Below, piece by piece: positions 24,656 to 38,735 of a stretch of 64,000 nt of DNA (position 1 is the first letter of the stretch; each line of letters starts with the position of its first letter). This stretch comes from Limanda limanda. Its lineage: Eukaryota; Chordata; Actinopteri; Pleuronectiformes; Pleuronectidae. Location: assembly GCF_963576545.1 (NCBI RefSeq), contig NW_026870562.1, positions 186,001 to 250,000 on the forward strand, written 5' to 3'. The notes under the pieces were generated by a model, which saw nothing but the letters and a program-made list of their open reading frames with translations, was not told the origin of the DNA and ran no database searches. Made by a program: the position numbers and the translations under genes.

Positions 24656-27600
24656 GAAAGTGGTTGCATCTGGACTAATTTGGGTCCTGCAGATCGATTG
24701 GTACCATCCCCGAGCTTGTACGACCTTCGGAAGAGGTCGACCGACGAAATTCCCCCAAATCTGAGGAGATATTCTTGAATAACTTTTTTTGTGAAGGTCG
24801 GAGAGACTTGCAAGTAGGCTCTACTCCCACTAAATGGGGTTGCGCGCATCGATCAGTACCATCTTTGAGCTTCTCCGACTTTCGGAAGGGTTAGGGTTAG
24901 GGTTAGGGATGAAAGCACATAGGAGAAAGAGATATTCTTGAATAACTTTTTTTGTGAAGGTCGGAGAGACTTGCAAGTAGGCTCTACCCCCACTAAATGG
25001 GGTAGCGCGCATCGATCAGTACCATCCTTGAGCTTCTCCGACTTTCGGAAGGGTTAGGGTTAGGGATGAAAGCACATAGGAGAAAGAGATATTCTTGAAT
25101 AACTTTTTTTGTGAAGGTCGGAGAGACTTGCAAGTAGGCTCTACCCCCACTAAATGGGGTAGCGCGCATCGATCGGTACCATCCTTGAGCTTCTCCGACT
25201 TTCGGAAGGGTTAGGGTTAGGGTTAGGGATGAAAGCACATAGGAGAAAGAGATATTCTTGAATAACTTTTTTTGTGAAGGTCGGAGAGACTTGCAAGTAG
25301 GCTCTACCCCCACTAAATGGGGTAGCGCGCATCGATCGGTACCATCCTTGAGCTTCTCCGACTTTCGGAAGGGTTAGGGTTAGGGTTAGGGATGAAAGCA
25401 CATAGGAGAAAGAGATATTCTTGAATAACTTTTTTTGTGAAGGTCGGAGAGACTTGGAAAGTGGTTGCATCTGGACTAATTTGGGTCCTGCGGATCGATT
25501 GGTACCATCCCCGAGCTTGTACGACCTTCGAAAGAGGTCGACCGACGAAATTCCCCCAAATCTGAGGAGATATTCTTGAATAACTTTTTTTGTGAAGGTC
25601 GGAGAGACTTGCAAGTAGGCTCTACCCCCACTAAATGGGGTAGCGCGCATCGATCAGTACCATCCTTGAGCTTCTCCGACTTTCGGAAGGGTTAGGGTTA
25701 GGGATGAAAGCACATAGGAGAAAGAGATATTCTTGAATAACTTTTTTTGTGAAGGTCGGAGAGACTTGGAAAGTGGTTGCATCTGGACTAATTTGGGTCC
25801 TGCGGATCGATTGGTACCATCCCCGAGCTTGTACGACCTTCGGAAGAGGTCGACCGACGAAATTCCCCCAAATCTGAGGAGATATTCTTGAATAACTTTT
25901 TTTGTGAAGGTCGGAGAGACTTGCAAGTAGGCTCTACCCCCACTAAATGGGGTTGCGCGCATCGATCGGTACCATCATTGAGCTTCTCCGACTTTCGGAA
26001 GGGTTAGGGTTAGGGTTAGGGATGAAAGCACATAGGAGAAAGAGATATTCTTGAATAACTTTTTTTGTGAAGGTCGGAGAGACTTGCAAGTAGGCTTTAC
26101 CCCCACTAAATGGGGTAGCGCGCATCGATCGGTACCATCCTTGAGCTTCTCCGACTTTCGGAAGGGTTAGGGTTAGGGTTAGGGATGAAAGCACATAGGA
26201 GAAAGAGATATTCTTGAATAACTTTTTTTGTGAAGGTCGGAGAGACTTGGAAAGTGGTTGCATCTGGACTAATTTGGGTCCTGCGGATCGATTGGTACCA
26301 TCCCCGAGCTTGTACGACCTTCGGAAGAGGTCGACCGACGAAATTCCCCCAAATCTGAGGAGATATTCTTGAATAACTTTTTTTGTGAAGGTCGGAGAGA
26401 CTTGCAAGTAGGCTCTACCCCCACTAAATGGGGTTGCGCGCATCGATCGGTACCATCCTTGAGCTTCTCCGACTTTCGGAAGGGTTAGGGTTAGGGTTAG
26501 GGATGAAAGCACATAGGAGAAAGAGATATTCTTGAATAACTTTTTTTGTGAAGGTCGGAGAGACTTGCAAGTAGGCTCTACCCCCACTAAATGGGGTAGC
26601 GCGCATCGATCGGTACCATCCTTGAGCTTCTCCGACTTTCGGAAGGGTTAGGGTTAGGGTTAGGGATGAAAGCACATAGGAGAAAGAGATATTCTTGAAT
26701 AACTTTTTTTGTGAAGGTCGGAGAGACTTGAAAAGTGGTTGCATCTGGACTAATTTGGGTCCTGCGGATCGATTGGTACCATCCCCGAGCTTGTACGACC
26801 TTCGGAAGAGGTCGACCGACGAAATTCCCCCAAATCTGAGGAGATATTCTTGAATAACTTTTTTTGTGAAGGTCGGAGAGACTTGCAAGTAGGCTCTACC
26901 CCCACTAAATGGGGTTGCGCGCATCGATCAGTACCATCTTTGAGCTTCTCCGACTTTCGGAAGGGTTAGGGTTAGGGTTAGGGATGAAAGCACATAGGAG
27001 AAAGAGATATTCTTGAATAACTTTTTTTGTGAAGGTCGGAGAGACTTGCAAGTAGGCTCTACCCCCACTAAATGGGGTAGCGCGCATCGATCAGTACCAT
27101 CCTTGAGCTTCTCCGACTTTCGGAAGGGTTAGGGTTAGGGTTAGGGATGAAAGCACATAGGAGAAAGAGATATTCTTGAATAACTTTTTTTGTGAAGGTC
27201 GGAGAGACTTGCAAGTAGGCTCTACCCCCACTAAATAGGGTAGCGCGCATCGATCGGTACCATCCTTGAGCTTCTCCGACTTTCGGAAGGGTTAGGGTTA
27301 GGGTTAGGGATGAAAGCACATAGGAGAAAGAGATATTCTTGAATAACTTTTTTTGTGAAGGTCGGAGAGACTTGCAAGTAGGCTCTACCCCCACTAAATG
27401 GGGTAGCGCGCATCGATCGGTACCATCCTTGAGCTTCTCCGACTTTCGGAAGGGTTAGGGTTAGGGTTAGGGATGAAAGCACATAGGAGAAAGAGATATT
27501 CTTGAATAACTTTTTTTGTGAAGGTCGGAGAGACTTGGAAAGTGGTTGCATCTGGACTAATTTGGGTCCTGCGGATCGATTGGTACCATCCCCGAGCTTG

Positions 27601-28805
27601 TACGACCTTCGAAAGAGGTCGACCGACGAAATTCCCCCAAATCTGAGGAGATATTCTTGAATAACTTTTTTTGTGAAGGTCGGAGAGACTTGCAAGTAGG
27701 CTCTACCCCCACTAAATGGGGTAGCGCGCATCGATCAGTACCATCCTTGAGCTTCTCCGACTTTCGGAAGGGTTAGGGTTAGGGATGAAAGCACATAGGA
27801 GAAAGAGATATTCTTGAATAACTTTTTTTGTGAAGGTCGGAGAGACTTGGAAAGTGGTTGCATCTGGACTAATTTGGGTCCTGCGGATCGATTGGTACCA
27901 TCCCCGAGCTTGTACGACCTTCGGAAGAGGTCGACCGACGAAATTCCCCCAAATCTGAGGAGATATTCTTGAATAACTTTTTTTGTGAAGGTCGGAGAGA
28001 CTTGCAAGTAGGCTCTACCCCCACTAAATGGGGTTGCGCGCATCGATCGGTACCATCATTGAGCTTCTCCGACTTTCGGAAGGGTTAGGGTTAGGGTTAG
28101 GGATGAAAGCACATAGGAGAAAGAGATATTCTTGAATAACTTTTTTTGTGAAGGTCGGAGAGACTTGCAAGTAGGCTTTACCCCCACTAAATGGGGTAGC
28201 GCGCATCGATCGGTACCATCCTTGAGCTTCTCCGACTTTCGGAAGGGTTAGGGTTAGGGTTAGGGATGAAAGCACATAGGAGAAAGAGATATTCTTGAAT
28301 AACTTTTTTTGTGAAGGTCGGAGAGACTTGGAAAGTGGTTGCATCTGGACTAATTTGGGTCCTGCGGATCGATTGGTACTATCCCCGAGCTTGTACGACC
28401 TTCGGAAGAGGTCGACCGACGAAATTCCCCCAAATCTGAGGAGATATTCTTGAATAACTTTTTTTGTGAAGGTCGGAGAGACTTGCAAGTAGGCTCTACC
28501 CCCACTAAATGGGGTTGCGCGCATCGATCGGTACCATCCTTGAGCTTCTCCGACTTTCGGAAGGGTTAGGGTTAGGGTTAGGGATGAAAGCACATAGGAG
28601 AAAGAGATATTCTTGAATAACTTTTTTTGTGAAGGTCGGAGAGACTTGCAAGTAGGCTCTACCCCCACTAAATGGGGTAGCGCGCATCGATCGGTACCAT
28701 CCTTGAGCTTCTCCGACTTTCGGAAGGGTTAGGGTTAGGGATGAAAGCACATAGGAGAAAGAGATATTCTTGAATAACTTTTTTTGTGAAGGTCGGAGAG
28801 ACTTG
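24656..28805 (+). repeat. Array segment 7: AAAAB/AB/AAB series
   Basis: B units start at 24656, 25457, 25769, 26250, 26731, 27538, 27850 and 28331. The recurring order of an approximately 801-bp gap followed by 312 and 481 foreshadows the 4162-bp blocks that follow. Its left part matches 18.3-19.3 kb at a shift of 6088 bp, with the same ATCTTTGAG and CTGCAGATCG markers. Confidence 0.85.
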
Positions 28806-31800
28806 CAAGTAGGCTCTACCCCCACTAAATGGGGTAGCGCGCATCGATCGGTACCATCCTTGAGCTTCTCCGACTTTCGGAAGGGTTAGGGTTAGGGTTA
28901 GGGATGAAAGCACATAGGAGAAAGAGATATTCTTGAATAACTTTTTTTGTGAAGGTCGGAGAGACTTGCAAGTAGGCTCTACCCCCACTAAATGGGGTAG
29001 CGCGCATCGATCGGTACCATCCTTGAGCTTCTCCGACTTTCGGAAGGGTTAGGGTTAGGGTTAGGGATGAAAGCACATAGGAGAAAGAGATATTCTTGAA
29101 TAACTTTTTTTGTGAAGGTCGGAGAGACTTGGAAAGTGGTTGCATCTGGACTAATTTGGGTCCTGCGGATCGATTGGTACCATCCCCGAGCTTGTACGAC
29201 CTTCGAAAGAGGTCGACCGACGAAATTCCCCCAAATCTGAGGAGATATTCTTGAATAACTTTTTTTGTGAAGGTCGGAGAGACTTGCAAGTAGGCTCTAC
29301 CCCCACTAAATGGGGTAGCGCGCATCGATCAGTACCATCCTTGAGCTTCTCCGACTTTCGGAAGGGTTAGGGTTAGGGATGAAAGCACATAGGAGAAAGA
29401 GATATTCTTGAATAACTTTTTTTGTGAAGGTCGGAGAGACTTGGAAAGTGGTTGCATCTGGACTAATTTGGGTCCTGCGGATCGATTGGTACCATCCCCG
29501 AGCTTGTACGACCTTCGGAAGAGGTCGACCGATGAAATTCCCCCAAATCTGAGGAGATATTCTTGAATAACTTTTTTTGTGAAGGTCGGAGAGACTTGCA
29601 AGTAGGCTCTACCCCCACTAAATGGGGTTGCGCGCATCGATCGGTACCATCATTGAGCTTCTCCGACTTTCGGAAGGGTTAGGGTTAGGGTTAGGGATGA
29701 AAGCACATAGGAGAAAGAGATATTCTTGAATAACTTTTTTTGTGAAGGTCGGAGAGACTTGCAAGTAGGCTTTACCCCCACTAAATGGGGTAGCGCGCAT
29801 CGATCGGTACCATCCTTGAGCTTCTCCGACTTTCGGAAGGGTTAGGGTTAGGGTTAGGGATGAAAGCACATAGGAGAAAGAGATATTCTTGAATAACTTT
29901 TTTTGTGAAGGTCGGAGAGACTTGGAAAGTGGTTGCATCTGGACTAATTTGGGTCCTGCGGATCGATTGGTACCATCCCCGAGCTTGTACGACCTTCGGA
30001 AGAGGTCGACCGACGAAATTCCCCCAAATCTGAGGAGATATTCTTGAATAACTTTTTTTGTGAAGGTCGGAGAGACTTGCAAGTAGGCTCTACCCCCACT
30101 AAATGGGGTTGCGCGCATCGATCGGTACCATCCTTGAGCTTCTCCGACTTTCGGAAGGGTTAGGGTTAGGGTTAGGGATGAAAGCACATAGGAGAAAGAG
30201 ATATTCTTGAATAACTTTTTTTGTGAAGGTCGGAGAGACTTGCAAGTAGGCTCTACCCCCACTAAATGGGGTAGCGCGCATCGATCGGTACCATCCTTGA
30301 GCTTCTCCGACTTTCGGAAGGGTTAGGGTTAGGGTTAGGGATGAAAGCACATAGGAGAAAGAGATATTCTTGAATAACTTTTTTTGTGAAGGTCGGAGAG
30401 ACTTGCAAGTAGGCTCTACCCGAACTAAATGGGGTAGCGCGCATCGATCGGTACCATCCTTGAGCTTCTCCGACTTTCGGAAGGGTTAGGGTTAGGGTTA
30501 GGGATGAAAGCACATAGGAGAAAGAGATATTCTTGAATAACTTTTTTTGTGAAGGTCGGAGAGACTTGAAAAGTGGTTGCATCTGGACTAATTTGGGTCC
30601 TGCGGATCGATTGGTACCATCCCCGAGCTTGTACGACCTTCGGAAGAGGTCGACCGACGAAATTCCCCCAAATCTGAGGAGATATTCTTGAATAACTTTT
30701 TTTGTGAAGGTCGGAGAGACTTGCAAGTAGGCTCTACCCCCACTAAATGGGGTAGCGAGCATAAATCGGTACCATCCTTGAGCTTCTCCGACTTTCGGAA
30801 GGGTTAGGGTTAGGGTTAGGGATGAAAGCACATAGGAGAAAGAGATATTCTTGAATAACTTTTTTTGTGAAGGTCGGAGAGACTTGCAAGTAGGCTCTAC
30901 CCCCACTAAATGGGGTAGCGCGCATCGATCGGTACCATCCTTGAGCTTCTCCGACTTTCGGAAGGGTTAGGGTTAGGGTTAGGGATGAAAGCACATAGGA
31001 GAAAGAGATATTCTTGAATAACTTTTTTTGTGAAGGTCGGAGAGACTTGGAAAGTGGTTGCATCTGGACTAATTTGGGTCCTGCGGATCGATTGGTACCA
31101 TCCCCGAGCTTGTACGACCTTCGGAAGAGGTCGACCGACGAAATTCCCCCAAATCTGAGGAGATATTCTTGAATAACTTTTTTTGTGAAGGTCGGAGAGA
31201 CTTGCAAGTATCCTCTACCCCCACTAAATGGGGTAGCGCGCATCGATCGGTACCATCCTTGAGCTTCTCCGACTTTCGGAAGGGTTAGGGTTAGGGTTAG
31301 GGATGAAAGCACATAGGAGAAAGAGATATTCTTGAATAACTTTTTTTGTGAAGGTCGGAGAGACTTGCAAGTAGGCTCTACCCCCACTAAATGGGGTAGC
31401 GCGCATCGATCGGTACCATCTTTGAGCTTCTCCGACTTTCGGAAGGGTTAGGGTTAGGGTTAGGGATGAAAGCACATAGGAGAAAGAGATATTCTTGAAT
31501 AACTTTTTTTGTGAAGGTCGGAGAGACTTGAAAAGTGGTTGCATCTGGACTAATTTGGGTCCTGCGGATCGATTGGTACCATCCCCGAGCTTGTACGACC
31601 TTCGGAAGAGGTCGACCGACGAAATTCCCCCAAATCTGAGGAGATATTCTTGAATAACTTTTTTTGTGAAGGTCGGAGAGACTTGCAAGTAGGCTTTACC
31701 CCCACTAAATGGGGTTGCGCGCATCGATCAGTACCATCCTTGAGCTTCTCCGACTTTCGGAAGGGTTAGGGTTAGGGTTAGGGATGAAAGCACATAGGAG

Positions 31801-32967
31801 AAAGAGATATTCTTGAATAACTTTTTTTGTGAAGGTCGGAGAGACTTGCAAGTAGGCTCTACCCCCACTAAATGGGGTAGCGCGCATCGATCGGTACCAT
31901 CCTTGAGCTTCTCCGACTTTCGGAAGGGTTAGGGTTAGGGTTAGGGATGAAAGCACATAGGAGAAAGAGATATTCTTGAATAACTTTTTTTGTGAAGGTC
32001 GGAGAGACTTGAAAAGTGGTTGCATCTGGACTAATTTGGGTCCTGCGGATCGATTGGTACCATCCCCGAGCTTGTACGACCTTCGGAAGAGGTCGACCGA
32101 CGAAATTCCCCCAAATCTGAGGAGATATTCTTGAATAACTTTTTTTGTGAAGGTCGGAGAGACTTGCAAGTAGGCTTTACCCCCACTAAATGGGGTTGCG
32201 CGCATCGATCAGTACCATCCTTGAGCTTCTCCGACTTTCGGAAGGGTTAGGGTTAGGGTTAGGGATGAAAGCACATAGGAGAAAGAGATATTCTTGAATA
32301 ACTTTTTTTGTGAAGGTCGGAGAGACTTGCAAGTAGGCTCTACCCCCACTAAATGGGGTAGCGCGCATCGATCGGTACCATCCTTGAGCTTCTCCGACTT
32401 TCGGAAGGGTTAGGGTTAGGGTTAGGGATGAAAGCACATAGGAGAAAGAGATATTCTTGAATAACTTTTTTTGTGAAGGTCGGAGAGACTTGGAAAGTGG
32501 TTGCATCTGGACTAATTTGGGTCCTGCAGATCGATTGGTACCATCCCCGAGCTTGTACGACCTTCGGAAGAGGTCGACCGACGAAATTCCCCCAAATCTG
32601 AGGAGATATTCTTGAATAACTTTTTTTGTGAAGGTCGGAGAGACTTGCAAGTAGGCTCTACCCCCACTAAATGGGGTTGCGCGCATCGATCAGTACCATC
32701 TTTGAGCTTCTCCGACTTTCGGAAGGGTTAGGGTTAGGGTTAGGGATGAAAGCACATAGGAGAAAGAGATATTCTTGAATAACTTTTTTTGTGAAGGTCG
32801 GAGAGACTTGCAAGTAGGCTCTACCCCCACTAAATGGGGTAGCGCGCATCGATCAGTACCATCCTTGAGCTTCTCCGACTTTCGGAAGGGTTAGGGTTAG
32901 GGATGAAAGCACATAGGAGAAAGAGATATTCTTGAATAACTTTTTTTGTGAAGGTCGGAGAGACTTG
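28806..32967 (+). repeat. 4162-bp block, copy a
   Basis: B units start at 29132, 29444, 29925, 30569, 31050, 31531, 32012 and 32493. Markers in order are ATCATTGAG (about 29650), CTACCCGAACT (about 30420), GCGAGCATAAATC (about 30755) and CAAGTATCCTC (about 31205). The first three of these recur 4162 bp downstream. The block includes one copy of the 1606-bp element. Confidence 0.87.
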
Positions 32968-33605
32968 CAAGTAGGCTCTACCCCCACTAAATGGGGTAGC
33001 GCGCATCGATCGGTACCATCCTTGAGCTTCTCCGACTTTCGGAAGGGTTAGGGTTAGGGTTAGGGATGAAAGCACATAGGAGAAAGAGATATTCTTGAAT
33101 AACTTTTTTTGTGAAGGTCGGAGAGACTTGCAAGTAGGCTCTACCCCCACTAAATGGGGTAGCGCGCATCGATCGGTACCATCCTTGAGCTTCTCCGACT
33201 TTCGGAAGGGTTAGGGTTAGGGTTAGGGATGAAAGCACATAGGAGAAAGAGATATTCTTGAATAACTTTTTTTGTGAAGGTCGGAGAGACTTGGAAAGTG
33301 GTTGCATCTGGACTAATTTGGGTCCTGCGGATCGATTGGTACCATCCCCGAGCTTGTACGACCTTCGAAAGAGGTCGACCGACGAAATTCCCCCAAATCT
33401 GAGGAGATATTCTTGAATAACTTTTTTTGTGAAGGTCGGAGAGACTTGCAAGTAGGCTCTACCCCCACTAAATGGGGTAGCGCGCATCGATCAGTACCAT
33501 CCTTGAGCTTCTCCGACTTTCGGAAGGGTTAGGGTTAGGGATGAAAGCACATAGGAGAAAGAGATATTCTTGAATAACTTTTTTTGTGAAGGTCGGAGAG
33601 ACTTG

Positions 33606-35211
33606 GAAAGTGGTTGCATCTGGACTAATTTGGGTCCTGCGGATCGATTGGTACCATCCCCGAGCTTGTACGACCTTCGGAAGAGGTCGACCGACGAAAT
33701 TCCCCCAAATCTGAGGAGATATTCTTGAATAACTTTTTTTGTGAAGGTCGGAGAGACTTGCAAGTAGGCTCTACCCCCACTAAATGGGGTTGCGCGCATC
33801 GATCGGTACCATCATTGAGCTTCTCCGACTTTCGGAAGGGTTAGGGTTAGGGTTAGGGATGAAAGCACATAGGAGAAAGAGATATTCTTGAATAACTTTT
33901 TTTGTGAAGGTCGGAGAGACTTGCAAGTAGGCTTTACCCCCACTAAATGGGGTAGCGCGCATCGATCGGTACCATCCTTGAGCTTCTCCGACTTTCGGAA
34001 GGGTTAGGGTTAGGGTTAGGGATGAAAGCACATAGGAGAAAGAGATATTCTTGAATAACTTTTTTTGTGAAGGTCGGAGAGACTTGGAAAGTGGTTGCAT
34101 CTGGACTAATTTGGGTCCTGCGGATCGATTGGTACCATCCCCGAGCTTGTACGACCTTCGGAAGAGGTCGACCGACGAAATTCCCCCAAATCTGAGGAGA
34201 TATTCTTGAATAACTTTTTTTGTGAAGGTCGGAGAGACTTGCAAGTAGGCTCTACCCCCACTAAATGGGGTTGCGCGCATCGATCGGTACCATCCTTGAG
34301 CTTCTCCGACTTTCGGAAGGGTTAGGGTTAGGGTTAGGGATGAAAGCACATAGGAGAAAGAGATATTCTTGAATAACTTTTTTTGTGAAGGTCGGAGAGA
34401 CTTGCAAGTAGGCTCTACCCCCACTAAATGGGGTAGCGCGCATCGATCGGTACCATCCTTGAGCTTCTCCGACTTTCGGAAGGGTTAGGGTTAGGGTTAG
34501 GGATGAAAGCACATAGGAGAAAGAGATATTCTTGAATAACTTTTTTTGTGAAGGTCGGAGAGACTTGCAAGTAGGCTCTACCCGAACTAAATGGGGTAGC
34601 GCGCATCGATCGGTACCATCCTTGAGCTTCTCCGACTTTCGGAAGGGTTAGGGTTAGGGTTAGGGATGAAAGCACATAGGAGAAAGAGATATTCTTGAAT
34701 AACTTTTTTTGTGAAGGTCGGAGAGACTTGAAAAGTGGTTGCATCTGGACTAATTTGGGTCCTGCGGATCGATTGGTACCATCCCCGAGCTTGTACGACC
34801 TTCGGAAGAGGTCGACCGACGAAATTCCCCCAAATCTGAGGAGATATTCTTGAATAACTTTTTTTGTGAAGGTCGGAGAGACTTGCAAGTAGGCTCTACC
34901 CCCACTAAATGGGGTAGCGAGCATAAATCGGTACCATCCTTGAGCTTCTCCGACTTTCGGAAGGGTTAGGGTTAGGGTTAGGGATGAAAGCACATAGGAG
35001 AAAGAGATATTCTTGAATAACTTTTTTTGTGAAGGTCGGAGAGACTTGCAAGTAGGCTCTACCCCCACTAAATGGGGTAGCGCGCATCGATCAGTACCAT
35101 CCTTGAGCTTCTCCGACTTTCGGAAGGGTTAGGGTTAGGGTTAGGGATGAAAGCACATAGGAGAAAGAGATATTCTTGAATAACTTTTTTTGTGAAGGTC
35201 GGAGAGACTTG
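33606..35211 (+). repeat. 1606-bp tandem repeat, first copy in block b
   Basis: It starts with a B and runs BAA-BAAA-BAA (481 + 644 + 481). Markers are ATCATTGAG (about 33812), CTACCCGAACT (about 34583) and GCGAGCATAAATC (about 34917). All three recur 1606 bp later. Confidence 0.87.
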
Positions 35212-36817
35212 GAAAGTGGTTGCATCTGGACTAATTTGGGTCCTGCGGATCGATTGGTACCATCCCCGAGCTTGTACGACCTTCGGAAGAGGTCGACCGA
35301 CGAAATTCCCCCAAATCTGAGGAGATATTCTTGAATAACTTTTTTTGTGAAGGTCGGAGAGACTTGCAAGTAGGCTCTACCCCCACTAAATGGGGTTGCG
35401 CGCATCGATCGGTACCATCATTGAGCTTCTCCGACTTTCGGAAGGGTTAGGGTTAGGGTTAGGGATGAAAGCACATAGGAGAAAGAGATATTCTTGAATA
35501 ACTTTTTTTGTGAAGGTCGGAGAGACTTGCAAGTAGGCTTTACCCCCACTAAATGGGGTAGCGCGCATCGATCGGTACCATCCTTGAGCTTCTCCGACTT
35601 TCGGAAGGGTTAGGGTTAGGGTTAGGGATGAAAGCACATAGGAGAAAGAGATATTCTTGAATAACTTTTTTTGTGAAGGTCGGAGAGACTTGGAAAGTGG
35701 TTGCATCTGGACTAATTTGGGTCCTGCGGATCGATTGGTACCATCCCCGAGCTTGTACGACCTTCGGAAGAGGTCGACCGACGAAATTCCCCCAAATCTG
35801 AGGAGATATTCTTGAATAACTTTTTTTGTGAAGGTCGGAGAGACTTGCAAGTAGGCTCTACCCCCACTAAATGGGGTTGCGCGCATCGATCGGTACCATC
35901 CTTGAGCTTCTCCGACTTTCGGAAGGGTTAGGGTTAGGGTTAGGGATGAAAGCACATAGGAGAAAGAGATATTCTTGAATAACTTTTTTTGTGAAGGTCG
36001 GAGAGACTTGCAAGTAGGCTCTACCCCCACTAAATGGGGTAGCGCGCATCGATCGGTACCATCCTTGAGCTTCTCCGACTTTCGGAAGGGTTAGGGTTAG
36101 GGTTAGGGATGAAAGCACATAGGAGAAAGAGATATTCTTGAATAACTTTTTTTGTGAAGGTCGGAGAGACTTGCAAGTAGGCTCTACCCGAACTAAATGG
36201 GGTAGCGCGCATCGATCGGTACCATCCTTGAGCTTCTCCGACTTTCGGAAGGGTTAGGGTTAGGGTTAGGGATGAAAGCACATAGGAGAAAGAGATATTC
36301 TTGAATAACTTTTTTTGTGAAGGTCGGAGAGACTTGAAAAGTGGTTGCATCTGGACTAATTTGGGTCCTGCGGATCGATTGGTACCATCCCCGAGCTTGT
36401 ACGACCTTCGGAAGAGGTCGACCGACGAAATTCCCCCAAATCTGAGGAGATATTCTTGAATAACTTTTTTTGTGAAGGTCGGAGAGACTTGCAAGTAGGC
36501 TCTACCCCCACTAAATGGGGTAGCGAGCATAAATCGGTACCATCCTTGAGCTTCTCCGACTTTCGGAAGGGTTAGGGTTAGGGTTAGGGATGAAAGCACA
36601 TAGGAGAAAGAGATATTCTTGAATAACTTTTTTTGTGAAGGTCGGAGAGACTTGCAAGTAGGCTCTACCCCCACTAAATGGGGTAGCGCGCATCGATCGG
36701 TACCATCCTTGAGCTTCTCCGACTTTCGGAAGGGTTAGGGTTAGGGTTAGGGATGAAAGCACATAGGAGAAAGAGATATTCTTGAATAACTTTTTTTGTG
36801 AAGGTCGGAGAGACTTG
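35212..36817 (+). repeat. 1606-bp tandem repeat, second copy in block b
   Basis: It directly adjoins the first copy and has the same unit order and the same three markers (about 35418, 36189 and 36523). A single difference seen between the copies is a short versus long A near the left end. Confidence 0.87.
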
Positions 36818-38735
36818 GAAAGTGGTTGCATCTGGACTAATTTGGGTCCTGCGGATCGATTGGTACCATCCCCGAGCTTGTACGACCTTCGGAAGAGGTC
36901 GACCGACGAAATTCCCCCAAATCTGAGGAGATATTCTTGAATAACTTTTTTTGTGAAGGTCGGAGAGACTTGCAAGTATCCTCTACCCCCACTAAATGGG
37001 GTAGCGCGCATCGATCGGTACCATCCTTGAGCTTCTCCGACTTTCGGAAGGGTTAGGGTTAGGGTTAGGGATGAAAGCACATAGGAGAAAGAGATATTCT
37101 TGAATAACTTTTTTTGTGAAGGTCGGAGAGACTTGCAAGTAGGCTCTACCCCCACTAAATGGGGTAGCGTGCATCGATCGGTACCATCCTTGAGCTTCTC
37201 CGACTTTCGGAAGGGTTAGGGTTAGGGTTAGGGATGAAAGCACATAGGAGAAAGAGATATTCTTGAATAACTTTTTTTGTGAAGGTCGGAGAGACTTGAA
37301 AAGTGGTTGCATCTGGACTAATTTGGGTCCTGCGGATCGATTGGTACCATCCCCGAGCTTGTACGACCTTCGGAAGAGGTCGACCGACGAAATTCCCCCA
37401 AATCTGAGGAGATATTCTTGAATAACTTTTTTTGTGAAGGTCGGAGAGACTTGCAAGTAGGCTTTACCCCCACTAAATGGGGTTGCGCGCATCGATCAGT
37501 ACCATCCTTGAGCTTCTCCGACTTTCGGAAGGGTTAGGGTTAGGGTTAGGGATGAAAGCACATAGGAGAAAGAGATATTCTTGAATAACTTTTTTTGTGA
37601 AGGTCGGAGAGACTTGCAAGTAGGCTCTACCCCCACTAAATGGGGTAGCGCGCATCGATCGGTACCATCCTTGAGCTTCTCCGACTTTCGGAAGGGTTAG
37701 GGTTAGGGTTAGGGATGAAAGCACATAGGAGAAAGAGATATTCTTGAATAACTTTTTTTGTGAAGGTCGGAGAGACTTGAAAAGTGGTTGCATCTGGACT
37801 AATTTGGGTCCTGCGGATCGATTGGTACCATCCCCGAGCTTGTACGACCTTCGGAAGAGGTCGACCGACGAAATTCCCCCAAATCTGAGGAGATATTCTT
37901 GAATAACTTTTTTTGTGAAGGTCGGAGAGACTTGCAAGTAGGCTTTACCCCCACTAAATGGGGTTGCGCGCATCGATCAGTACCATCCTTGAGCTTCTCC
38001 GACTTTCGGAAGGGTTAGGGTTAGGGTTAGGGATGAAAGCACATAGGAGAAAGAGATATTCTTGAATAACTTTTTTTGTGAAGGTCGGAGAGACTTGCAA
38101 GTAGGCTCTACCCCCACTAAATGGGGTAGCGCGCATCGATCGGTACCATCCTTGAGCTTCTCCGACTTTCGGAAGGGTTAGGGTTAGGGTTAGGGATGAA
38201 AGCACATAGGAGAAAGAGATATTCTTGAATAACTTTTTTTGTGAAGGTCGGAGAGACTTGGAAAGTGGTTGCATCTGGACTAATTTGGGTCCTGCAGATC
38301 GATTGGTACCATCCCCGAGCTTGTACGACCTTCGGAAGAGGTCGACCGACGAAATTCCCCCAAATCTGAGGAGATATTCTTGAATAACTTTTTTTGTGAA
38401 GGTCGGAGAGACTTGCAAGTAGGCTCTACCCCCACTAAATGGGGTTGCGCGCATCGATCAGTACCATCTTTGAGCTTCTCCGACTTTCGGAAGGGTTAGG
38501 GTTAGGGTTAGGGATGAAAGCACATAGGAGAAAGAGATATTCTTGAATAACTTTTTTTGTGAAGGTCGGAGAGACTTGCAAGTAGGCTCTACCCCCACTA
38601 AATGGGGTAGCGCGCATCGATCAGTACCATCCTTGAGCTTCTCCGACTTTCGGAAGGGTTAGGGTTAGGGATGAAAGCACATAGGAGAAAGAGATATTCT
38701 TGAATAACTTTTTTTGTGAAGGTCGGAGAGACTTG

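Larger units (their letters stand above)
32968..38735 (+). repeat. 5768-bp block, copy b, enlarged by a 1606-bp duplication
   Basis: B units start at 33294, 33606, 34087, 34731, 35212, 35693, 36337, 36818, 37299, 37780 and 38261. It equals copy a plus one additional 1606-bp repeat (4162 + 1606 = 5768). The parts before and after the extra repeat keep the unit order of copy a. Confidence 0.87.
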